Shown: positions 13,001 through 25,000 of the stretch, one piece after another
How the letters are laid out: every line of letters begins with the position of its first letter
Position numbering within the stretch: position 1 is the stretch's first letter
DNA from: Streblospio benedicti
Lineage: Eukaryota; Annelida; Polychaeta; Spionida; Spionidae
DNA length: 64,000 nucleotides
Assembly (NCBI GenBank): GCA_019095985.1
Contig: CM032664.1
Span: 27,471,569-27,535,568 of the forward strand
Direction: 5' to 3'
The notes under the pieces: generated by a model
Database searches by the model: none
What the model was told of the DNA's origin: nothing
The model's input: the letters and a program-made list of their open reading frames with translations, nothing else
Position numbers and translations under genes: made by a program

Positions 13001-16000
13001 GGGGGTGGGTTACCACTCTGGAAGACGGTTACTTTTATTTACATTCTGAGGTAAGCATTCAGGTACAGATTGATTCAATCGTGGTGTCTACTACCACTAA
13101 CTTCTTACATCTCACCAGGCATACAAGTTAGTTCTAGCGAAACTACATTTCAGATGCATTCTCATGCCTTTCATGGCATAGATAGCTTGCTTAGGCACTG
13201 GAACATTCAAGCCCTATGTTATCGGACCTGCCCATATTGGAATAGCTTTCACCACCCTTATATACAACACTGCAAGCTCTGTCAAAAATTCTACTCTTGA
13301 AACTTTGCATAAGGTTGGAGAATAGCTCAGCTTTTATTATTTACCGACATTACCTCACCAGTCTTAAATTGGTCAACAGCTTTTACTTATTTATTTATGT
13401 ATTTTGTATTTGTGTACTTGTATTCCTTATATGCTCTAAAGACAGAAATAAACAATTTTTATTTCTTAATGAGCTTTATGACAGAATCTACCCAGCTGCA
13501 CCATATTCTCTCCCAATGAATCAGAGAACAGGGTCCCTCAACAAAGGGCAGACTGAGTCATCAGAAACAGCAATTCTGACCATGTGCAATGTACATTTTA
13601 AATGATGATTTGATATTAAAAGATTACTAGCCATGAAGCATAATTGCGTTTTGTGTATACACAATATAAAAGCATATTATTTGTTTGTTGTAGTGGTTTA
13701 TGAAGCCTAGTAGAAAATCAGTTTAGAACAAAGACCTCCAGGTCATTGATCCAATGTACAAGATTTGCAAATGTTTGTAGAAATCAAGTGTAATTTATCT
13801 TAAAATTGATACATTCTTCAAGCATGTATTACATTCTTTTCATACTAATTCTAATGTTTATTTTACATTGTATTTGTTCAGGAGTAATACATATGTACAC
13901 AATCTACACATGTATATTGATAACTTTTAAAAGCATGGTTAGTCACATGGCTCTGTTTATGTGCTTCTGAAAAGAGGCTCATTAACATAATTTAACAGTG
14001 CGCAACAACATTCAGTGACGATTCTTTATGAATATTAATCAGGAGCATATTTTTATGTAACATCTAAATCTTACTTTATACAAGTATATTTTATGATATA
14101 CATGTATAACCAATATTTCAATACTATTTAATAAATTACATTTAAAACTAGCAGTTTGAATAGCAATAGAAATAAGAAAGCTATTTGATTGAAATATTGT
14201 TTTTGTGTAATGTGATTTAATTTATAAGAGTGGCTCCCTCCTTGTTTTTTTAGATGAGAATTGCATTATGTGTTAAATATATTTATTTGTGATGTTTAAA
14301 TCTCAAAAAAGGAGTCTAGGGCACCATTGAGGTCATACTATTGGATTCATTATACCGGGTACTTAACTATGTATTTCAATGGCAACAGACCCCGAAAGCT
14401 GATGTATGTCAGTTTCTTTATAAACCCTACCTCATTGTTCAACCTGAAATGTGAGTGTTTCACAAATGAATAAGCTTATACTATTCATTTATCATGTCTA
14501 GCTTTTCACGAAATTGACTATGTGCTTGTTTTATATATATTAGAGGTTATGATAGTGTCAGTTGGAGCATTACTTCTTTGTAATTGAAATACTAAATGAA
14601 TAATCAATGTTCCATTGTTTGAACACATCCACAGTCAGTAAGTACCCCTGAGGATTGATGGCTATTTAAATGGTGCTTGCCCAGCATCATATCTGCTGAG
14701 TACGTTGTAATATGCTGGTTGAGTAAAATAGACCTACCTACTCAGTACTTGGTAGCTGCATTTCTATTGTGTCCAAAATTAATCTTTTATTTTCTTTACC
14801 CCCAATTACTAGTATATGGGGAATATTTTATTTTTATTTTTCTCCATTTGAAAATGAAATTATGTTCAACATTTACTATATTTATGTCAAACTTAATACG
14901 TAATGAATGTATGTAACATTCATTCTGCAAAAGTTAAAATCATGGACAAGCTACATTATTTATACCACTCATGTGAGAGTTATTGAGTAACTTAAAAAAA
15001 TACAACGTATCAAAAGTATTACACATAAAAACTGTCTTTAAAAATATGGAGCACAAATCCATAAAAATACAATTACAGGTAGCGACAGCAACTTTCACAT
15101 ACATTCAACTTTATAGAGCAAGGTAAAAATCTAGCATCTATGAATCCTCCGACAAGGCATTTAACATGCACTTCATCCTGTAATGTATTTAGGCAGACTA
15201 AACACGTTTTGCAAATAACAAATATTCAAAGTGGCTATAGTCATAGTAAAAGTGATAAAGATCTAATTGGTTTTGCTTCAATGAAATTTACTTGCAAGTA
15301 AATCTTGTACAGAAAATTGAAACTCTTGGTCATATGTTTTGAAACTGCATAATAAATGCACATGATGAATAATTTAAACACGAGTCCACATTTAACTCAC
15401 TACGAAAATGAAAATTTTCATGTAATGAATTCACACTGACTGTCACCATTGAAACATTGACTTTTTAAAAATGATATTCTAAGTGCATCCTTAACAAAGG
15501 CTCATTACAGTGGAACCTGTGCATTGTGGACACCTTCAGGAGAAGTGAATAGTGTCCACATAAAACAGGTGTCCACTATACAGAGGTTCACTTTATACAG
15601 TACAACCTCGTTTAACCCAACACGTTGGGAATTGGATAATACATGTTACATAGGAAAACTGAAACGGGAGAAATGAAAAAAGTGTTCACTTTACGGAGGA
15701 GTCCACATGGACAGCTTCCACTGTAAATGAACATTTTCTGGATATTTTTCCTCCATTAAATATAAATTGTATTGTTTTCAGGAGACTATGCCGCTGGATG
15801 GTCGGACGTGGGCCATTGCTGAGGTGCCGGGCTGTGGCGCGGTCGGTGGCTTCATTGACCAGCAGACGGTGCTCGACTCTCGGCCATCGCCACTAGTTGA
15901 TGGTCGGGCTACGTCCGTCGCAGGTACCGCATGAAAACAGGGGTTACAATAAGCATGGCTTGTCCGGCACATGTAGAAATTGCTGTCGCCTGGCTTCTGT

Positions 16001-19000
16001 GCCACTCAGGCACTTGTCTCGCAGGTGCCCGGGAGCTGCTCATACCATAGTATCCACACACCATATTACAGATATGCTTATTTAAGATCATTAAACAGAC
16101 GCCAATGCTTTATACGAAAATTTTACTATTTTGATCAAAATAATTATTGAAAACTTGAACTATTGGGTTTTTAAGAAACTAAAACCAAGAGCTTTTTGAC
16201 TGTTATTATCTGTTCTGTTCTCAGGCTATAGCGCAATACAACCACTTTAACATCCATTGCATAATCTCATGGCTATATCGTGATACAACCACTTTTTAAT
16301 ATCAAGATATCGGAACTTGACCTCAACAAACCAACCAATCACAAGGCCCCATTTTGAATTGTTCAGCCAAGATATTCCATGCTATAAAAGACGGTTCTAA
16401 TTTTACGGGTAGTTACCAAGTAAGAAAAAAGCGGGATTGTATTGCTAACCTTTGCATTTTTGATTAAGTATAGCCTGGTGAATGCTTTTTAAAAGATATT
16501 AAAAGGAAGTGGTTTTAAATCTTTGTGCGGGTAAGCTGCAATTATCAACATGCAAATATACATTTATGTGCAGTGTAAAAGAAATTCTCGTAGACCAATG
16601 CTGACAATACGCATGCTGCAATGGAATCATGATGTTTACAATGTTGTATTGTTTTATAGTAGTGACACAGTGTCAGCACTGCCGTCCTAGTAGTGCATAA
16701 ATATAGTGTGATTTTTCACGATTATCCAATCCATTTTTCTTACTTCCAATGATTTCTGTAATGTCTATCTTGTTTCGCACCAATCTTGTAGGGCAGTTAC
16801 CTGCTAAACAAACTGCAGCCGGTCGACCAGCTGAGAGAACTGCTGCTTGAGTCTGGGTCAGACTCGGACCAGGTTGCTGCCTTCTTCAGACTCCACAAGG
16901 TAGTGCACATTTCAAGCTGTTTTAGCTGTATAATATTGTCTTCACTAACTTTGAAATAAACCAAACTTAGATGCGGTCGCTAGAGTCTCGATATACATCA
17001 GTCTAGTCACGTCACTAAAATGTACTTGTGATGAGATCTGACTTATATTGAGAATCTGGCAACCGTATCTAGAAAAAAAGCATTTTTCTCTGATTTTCAC
17101 CTGAATGCACTACATCCATTATCAACATTAAGTGTATGGGTACTTCAGTTTGTTATGTGTTTCTTTTTTTCTGTGTAGGAACAAGCGTGTGCGACGTGTT
17201 TGATCCTAGCAACCTCATCTCAGACTGTAGATCAGCAGGTCGCGGCCTTGGCAACACGGGCATTTTTCATGTATGGAGGAGAGCCAGAGTACAACTTTAA
17301 TATGCCTGGACTATCAACTACACTAGGTTAGCTTGAAAAATTGTATGGGCATTTTAAAAAGGTTCACAAATTGCGAAATGGACAAACAATATATATATAT
17401 ATATATTTGGGATTGTTAGCAGCTGATTGGTAGTTCATCAAAGTGAAAGAACCAACAAAATGCTGCGTTGTCTTGTTCTGCTTACAAAGTAGCGATGAAA
17501 GATGGAATGAATGAAAGATGTGTTATCAATTTGTTTCATAATACAGATTGATTTTTGCGCTGATTAAACTCATTAGTTACAGTGGAATATGTAGATTTTG
17601 TCGACATAACGTGCTTTTAGGAGGAGGCCACCATGCAAGCTTCATCTCTCCGTTGTCCTCCCCAGTACATGGGAGTGGCACAGGGTCAGGTCCTGCCCCT
17701 ATCATGTCAACACCTTACCCAGGCGCTCACCCACAGCACTTGTCGTTTTCTTCACCGTCTGGGATGGGTACGACTATGGGTGGTCAAGGGACAGGTAATT
17801 TTGTTCTCACTTAATCTTTTTATCATTGTAAATGGTGACACCTTAGAGAGTAAACCGAATATAAAGAGACCAGCTTTGTAATAAGATCATTTATAACCAT
17901 ATTCAATTAAATGTAAACTGGTAGAAACCTGTCATTCTGTCTTTGGATAGACTTTCGCTCTCCTCGCAAGAGCTTCGTCAGGCCTTGAGTGACCAACTGA
18001 GAGGATCATTTCATTAGGCCTGACAAAGCTCTTGAGAAGAGAGCGAAAGTCTATCCAAAGATAGAATGACAGATTTCTACAGGTAGCTATTTAATTAATT
18101 TAATATGATTTTGAATAATGAAACCCCATACAAACATACGATCGTTGATCATTTATCACATTCCGAAGTATAGAAGAGACAATAGTAAACCTCCATAAAG
18201 AGGGATCAGCCCTATTGAGACCACTCGAGCCCAACCACTGGTTGAATTTTGTGCCGGCAATTTTGTTGCAAACTGCAAAAGCTTACCATGCAGCTGGCAG
18301 TTAGGGGTGTGACTACTCCACTGCACATTAAGGCCATGCACAGCATTCTGGTATAAGTATCATTCAGGGACCTCTCTTGCGATTCACATAGAGTCCAGCT
18401 CGCACATCAATAGAGCAATATAGATGATTATAGAGTGTATAGTTACAACGAAGAAGTGAAGCTTCAGTTCTCCATTTATGTTTGTATGTATTTTTTTTTT
18501 TATTCACAACTTTGGCTAGATAGTTAATAATGCAGATATTTTGCTGTAGGTTTTGGTATGGCTGAGGTGTTTTTCTCCTACAAACACGATGGTATTGGGC
18601 TGTATCTAGCAAGACTCCTGCGTCCAATGTGGGAACCTTCAATGGTGGTTGAACTGCAAGTTTCTGGACCTCATGGACCAGCTATATATGTAAATGTTTT
18701 ATCTTTCTTTTTTTTTAAGTTTAATACAATCTTATTGATCATAAATTCAAAAAATTTCAGTAACCAGTGGAAATAAATAAATGGAAGTGTAAAAATGTAA
18801 TTCTGGATTGCATGCTATTATACATGTAATGATATCTTTGATTTCATTATTATTTTTAGATGTCGAGTAGATGGAAAAGTGTGGAGGTGAGTTTTGTGCT
18901 CAACAAACTTCTCGCCCTGAAAAGCTTCATGGAGAAAAACTCACAGTTCACTTCTGCTTTGGCTGCTGAAAAGTAAGCTTGTGCTTTTTTCTACTATTTT

Positions 19001-22000
19001 TTTATTTTTTATTTTCTTTATTTATTTTGCTTTTAATTTTTACCATAACAAAACAGTCATAATTCAAATTAGAGGATTTTCTAAAAAAAAATAAAAGAAA
19101 TAAATGTATTTGAGCCAAATTTTGTCTATATTCTTGTATGTGAGCGAAAATGTTTTTAAAATTTCTTCTGCTTTTAACAAAAGAAACCAACATTATTTGT
19201 GACTTCATGTTATTGGTACAGACATTTGACAGTCCAATTGAGCTACATTCCCGTAATGTCTACATACAGCTATGCAGCAGCTCACGGGGCACAGAGAGCA
19301 AGCCGCAGCGAGCAGAATGGAGGGCTCGATGAGCCGACTCGCAGGAAGTACCAAGGTGATTAAACTTTGTAATGAATACATAGTTGCCTTATAGTTGTAC
19401 TATAACAGCTAATTTATGATTGATTTTATTATGGCATGTGTGCGTATGATAGATAAGATTTTGGCTTTTGATGCTGTATGTTGAATATCTGGGCTCGCGC
19501 TAAGGTTCGTTTTATCGCCATGGGCGAGAGATTTTAAGGATGGGCGAGAGATTTTGCTTACTCTTTCGCCAATGTGGCGAATAATTTTTATTCAAGAAAA
19601 ATTCGTAAAAAACGAATTTCGTCCGCTAAATCGAGACTAAATGTCAGAACGCCGTTCGCCGTCAATCATTCTAGTTGACAACATTTTGGAACGCCGTTCA
19701 CGCATTGACAACAAAGATGCACAAAGATCCGTGAAACACATTAGATTTAGGCTTCCATGCAACGAGCCTCAATGCCATTTTTGTCCTTTATGAATCTGGC
19801 GTAACCCTGCATGCTTGAGGCTGTGCCGTGTTTTGACCAATCAATGATCACCGACCTAGTTTTCTGCACATGATATGCAACTGTCATAATCTAATTTTTG
19901 TTCAAAAATCTCAATATTAATGGTCTCCCGTGCCTCATCTAATTTATATCTTATAATCCGGGGATGACAGGAGGCGACAGCAAAAATTGATCAAGTCCAC
20001 GTCGGAGAAGTAATATGTCTTCTAAAGCGATTGACATTTGCTATCGGACTTCCAAAAGATGAGTGGCTGACATTTAGTATTGTCATGTTTGCAAGCATTT
20101 ATGGAGCAAAATATTGTAAGTAAATGTGTGTTATTATAAGAATACGATGATTTATGCTGTGGTTGGTTTGTAACTGAAACCAAATGTTGCCACGATTAGT
20201 ATAAGTTGTGATACTACGCAGTTTAAAATCTGATGCCGGCCTGTCGAACCCAATCGGCAATTGCTTTGGATGTTAGTTTACATAATTTTTTCAACATAAA
20301 GATCAAGTAAAATAACCACCTAATGATAAAAATCTGAAACTACATGCGGTTTTATGCATGTACGCCAATTGGCATGTTGAAATTCCTATTATTTTAGGTT
20401 CTGCAATACTTCTTATAAAACACGAAATACAGTCAAAACCATTAACATTGAAGACGTTTTATTTACGTGAATCAATTTCTCGGTCGCATCATTGAGGGGG
20501 GTATGCATGTTAAACTTCTGGAAGCAATATAAAAGGGTTAATAATAAAGAATTATGGCTGGTAGTTTTTAATAAGTGCAGCCGTTTGAATCTCACAATGT
20601 AATGATAAAATAAGAACAAAAATGGAAGTACATCCCCACCCCCCCCCTGGCATGACACCTATCAACGTGGACGGCCCGATGGCGGAGCCGCGCCGAGTGG
20701 TTTCGAAAAGAGACGTGTATAGGTCTCCTTCGTCCAGTCACACCAGGCCACCCTCAGAAAAATTGCTTTAAAATCAAGAAAATATAGTGTATATGTGTTA
20801 TCAAAAGTTGGTATTCATTATTGGCCAATGAACTTCATTGGTTGATGCAAAGCAGTCATCAGCAGGGTCTTTTCCTCAAGTTTTGAAAGTTATATAACCT
20901 TCATCGGTCTCGCCGGAGCGTCGGAAAATTAAACACAATTTGATCAGATATCATTAAGATATTTAAAGTAGAAATATTGTCAAAGTAACTAAAAGTAATA
21001 ATGTTTGTGTTATCATTACCATGTTAATTACTTTACATAGGTTTTTGCTTGGCTAAAACAAAATTCAATTGGCTAAAAAAATATTTCGTCGTTTAGCCAA
21101 TTGGCTAAATTTCAGATGGGTCTAGCGCTAGCCCAGAATATTATATTATAAAATTTAGAAGCCTCGTTAAAAGGTGTGTTGTGGAGAATTCTCTGCACGT
21201 AAGAGAAATCACCTAGTTTTAAAACAATAGCTAGTGTGATCCCTCCTCTCCCGAGGCTCAGTTGGTTACCGAACCTGCGTCTGGAGGTCCATATATCAAC
21301 ACCACGTGCTATAATCATCAGAAATTGATGGCTGCAGAGTATTAACACAAATCAAAGCAAAGACATCCACGGCAACAGTCTCTCATGCAGTAGTCACGAA
21401 CAAATGTAGAACAAACACGAAAAAGCATCATAAACATGCAAAACGCCACTAGTCTATGTCAATTTGGAAGTTCGAAAGCATTTGATTGATAAACTATGGA
21501 ACATTTTTATCAAAAATACCTCATGTGTTGAAGATTTTTTAGTGATTTTTTTTTTTTTGGCATGCAAGGGGGCAGTTATTGGGTCAATTTTCTCATAATG
21601 TCATGAGGTTATGGTTATTGTACAAAGCTCTAATACTTGTGGCGTGGTACAGAATAATATTTTGCACACTTCTTAGGTGCTTTTTCACACTAACTACTGG
21701 TATTATAACATTAAACTAGGATTTCTCTAAATAAATCTACCCACAGTATTATACAATTTGGACTATTACTTATATTTAACATTTACAGTGAATATACAGT
21801 TATTATACCAGTAGTTAGTGTGAAAAGGCACCTAAGAAGTGTGCGAAATATTCTACTTGAAATTTAAATTTGAAATTTTCAAAAAGAATAGAAAATAAAA
21901 TAGAAATGAGACCACATGTTGTTCACTACATGACAAGACTTATATATCTAATACTTGTGGCGTGGTACAGTTGAGGCCGAGCGGCGTGAGACGATGTCCC

Positions 22001-25000
22001 TGCGCTGCCTGCAGCAGCTGGTGCAGCGCGCCTGTGAGAGCCTCGCCCTGTGGTCCATCCTCACAGACCACCAGTTCCACATCGTCACCGCAGCCCTCAC
22101 CAAGGTCTGTGCAGGGAACTCTCAGAGCTTTATTGTTTGAAATAATATTTGTGTTCTATCACATATAATCAGGAATAAATTCTCATTTATTCCTGCAATT
22201 ATGGGATAAAGTAGAAGAATGTTGGTCTATTGGGCATTGACCCACATGAGTTATTGTAAGCCCTCACCTTAACGAAAACAGTCTTGTTAAAAATATTAAG
22301 TTACTTAAGCTTAAGCTTTATTGTCTCTGATTGGTTTTTCTTAGAGTTTTGCTTGCGTTGTCTGTTGTTAGATTTCTTCAGCATGCGTCTATTAATGATG
22401 GGAGAAACTTTTGCTTTATTTGCCAGTAAATGTTCTACGTATTTTATAGCAGCTAATAATGTGTGTTCTCACTTAAATTCTATAAACGTCTTTATTGTAA
22501 ACCTATAATTCAATCATATTTCAAAACGTTATTGTGTTTCTACTGAAAGTTTAACTTTTTTTAGGATCAGCAAAATGCTCTAAGAAATATGAACTTCCGG
22601 ACTTTCTGTACTGCAGGAAAAGATGTAAGGAACCATAAAATTTCTACATGTAATTTACATTTGTTATTAGGAATCATAGTTATCCCTTTTATAGTTTGTA
22701 TTTGCGCATTCAATATTGTCACTTTAAAAGTTAAAGTCACTATAAGTCTTATGACCAGTTTAAAATACTATTACAGTTGAGCAGTGCTCTCATTACATCC
22801 CTGATCAACATGTACATCGATGACAATGCTGCCACAGACGCAATTAGTGCAAGGCTAAGGGAAGTGTGTCCCAATCTATACTCTACAGAAGATGCAGTAT
22901 GTTCAAAGGTAATGTTAAGTTAACGTGTATATTTCAAACAAAACTTTCAATATAGATTTGATTTATCGACAATTTACATCTGGTCAAATTAATGTACCAG
23001 TTACCACCAGTGTATTTATTCCCTTCATTTCTTGATTATTTCCTTCAATGTTATTGACATATTACAGACATGTACAACTTTTACCATTCATTCAACAGAC
23101 TTCTTTCTCTACACATTTTTTACATTGAATTATGATGAAATAAAATCATCAGACTCAAAAGTTTTTTTTATCATTGTGATGTGTATTATTTCTGTTTCAG
23201 AGCAGCGAGAAATTGCAGCAAGCTAAAAGTGCCACAGGCGCTGACCGCGAGAGGCAGCTCAATGATGCTCTTAAGGTACGATATGTTCCCATTTATGTAA
23301 GTAAGTAAATTATAAAGCATGAAGCCAAAGTTTGTGTACACAAATCACAATCATTCATTTGCATTTGTAATTGATTAGAAAAAATTTATTGCGATTTCAG
23401 CTGTTTAAGGAGATCAGTCTGCATCTGGACCTACCTTCTGTTTGCACGCAATTCGGACAAGTAAGTAACTTGTTCTTACTTTCCTTGAATAAGCAAATAT
23501 CCGTACTGTAACAATGTAGATGCAAGCATCAACACCTCGACATACGTCAATACATCATCACACGTACATTTTGGTTACTTTACAATCTGCTGACGTATGT
23601 CGATGTGTCGCGCGTATCTACCAATAGCATCTACCAATAATTGATACTTGTGTTGTGAAAATGTTTCTGTATGTGATGTCGTTTGACGTAAGTAAGATTA
23701 TTTCCATTACCCAGTATTTTGTGTGTAGGTTCGTTTTTACCGTGGCATTGTGGACTTGGCTCTGACAGCTGCCAATAAACGCGACCCGCAAGGCCTGGCA
23801 CTGCACTACTACAAGAACGGAGAATCTCCTGAAGACGTGCATGGACGCCAGGGTCATATGGAACGGTATGATTCTGTAAATTTTTGCAAATTGATAAGAG
23901 AAGTAAATGGTAAATGATGTCTACTGGCTATTTAAATTTTCTTTACTTAAAATCAAATTTTAAAAAAATCTAATACTAAGTGTAAAAAAATACACAGTTC
24001 AAAATTTATGTAATACTTACCAAGTGTTTGAAATTCTTACTTATCCAATTATAAATGTGACTTGAATTTTTTTTCTCCTCAGAATGGACTGCTACAAGTG
24101 TATAACAGAGACGTTGGATTTCCTGTTGTCCACGAGTCAGTCGCATCCCCAGGCCCCCAGTGTACCCCGGTCCCCCGGGCCGCCTCCGCCCTCAGACCCC
24201 AACGCCCTCTCCAACACACAGGCAGCTAAATATGTAAGCTCTCGCTCATTCTTCTATTATTGAGTGAAAACAAAAAACAAACAAACTGCAATTCTTGTAA
24301 TTCACATGGTGTTATACATGTAGTTGTTTTGCAGTCCTGTGCTTCTGGATAAATGATTATAACCAGAATTTCTGCACATACGCAATGTTTATTTTATGTA
24401 AATTTTAATCAGAGGATATTTTTTGCAGGCAGAAGAGGTGCTAGAGCTCTCATTAAAATCCAATGATGAAATGTTCCATGTAGCGCTGTATGAATGGCTT
24501 ATCATGAAGAATCTATCTGAGAAGCTTTTGGAAATTGAATCGCCATTCTTAGAGCCATATTTGAAGCAGACAGCGGGACAGAGACATGACAATCTGGCCA
24601 TGCTAGATCTTCTCTGGAAATATTATGAGAAAAACAGGAACTTTTCTGCTGCTGCGAAAATTTTGTCCAAGTTAGCGGACAGACACAGGTACACTTTCAC
24701 TTTTATGTTCTTACTATTTTCTATTTTGATCATTATGAAAAAATATAATGCTCGAGAATATATGTCATGCTATTTTTGCCATTTTATCTGTTCATTATGC
24801 TTTAGGGCACATACATCTATTTCTATAAGATATTGGAATGTCTAATATTCTGTTGTTCAGTACGGAGGTGTCGCTGTCTCAGCGACTAGAATACCTGTCG
24901 CGTGCGGTGATGTGTGCAAAATCGGCTCCTGCACGTGCCAACATGGCAGGTGCAGGCGAAGGAGAATTCCTTCACGAGCTGGAGGAGAAGATGGAAGTGG

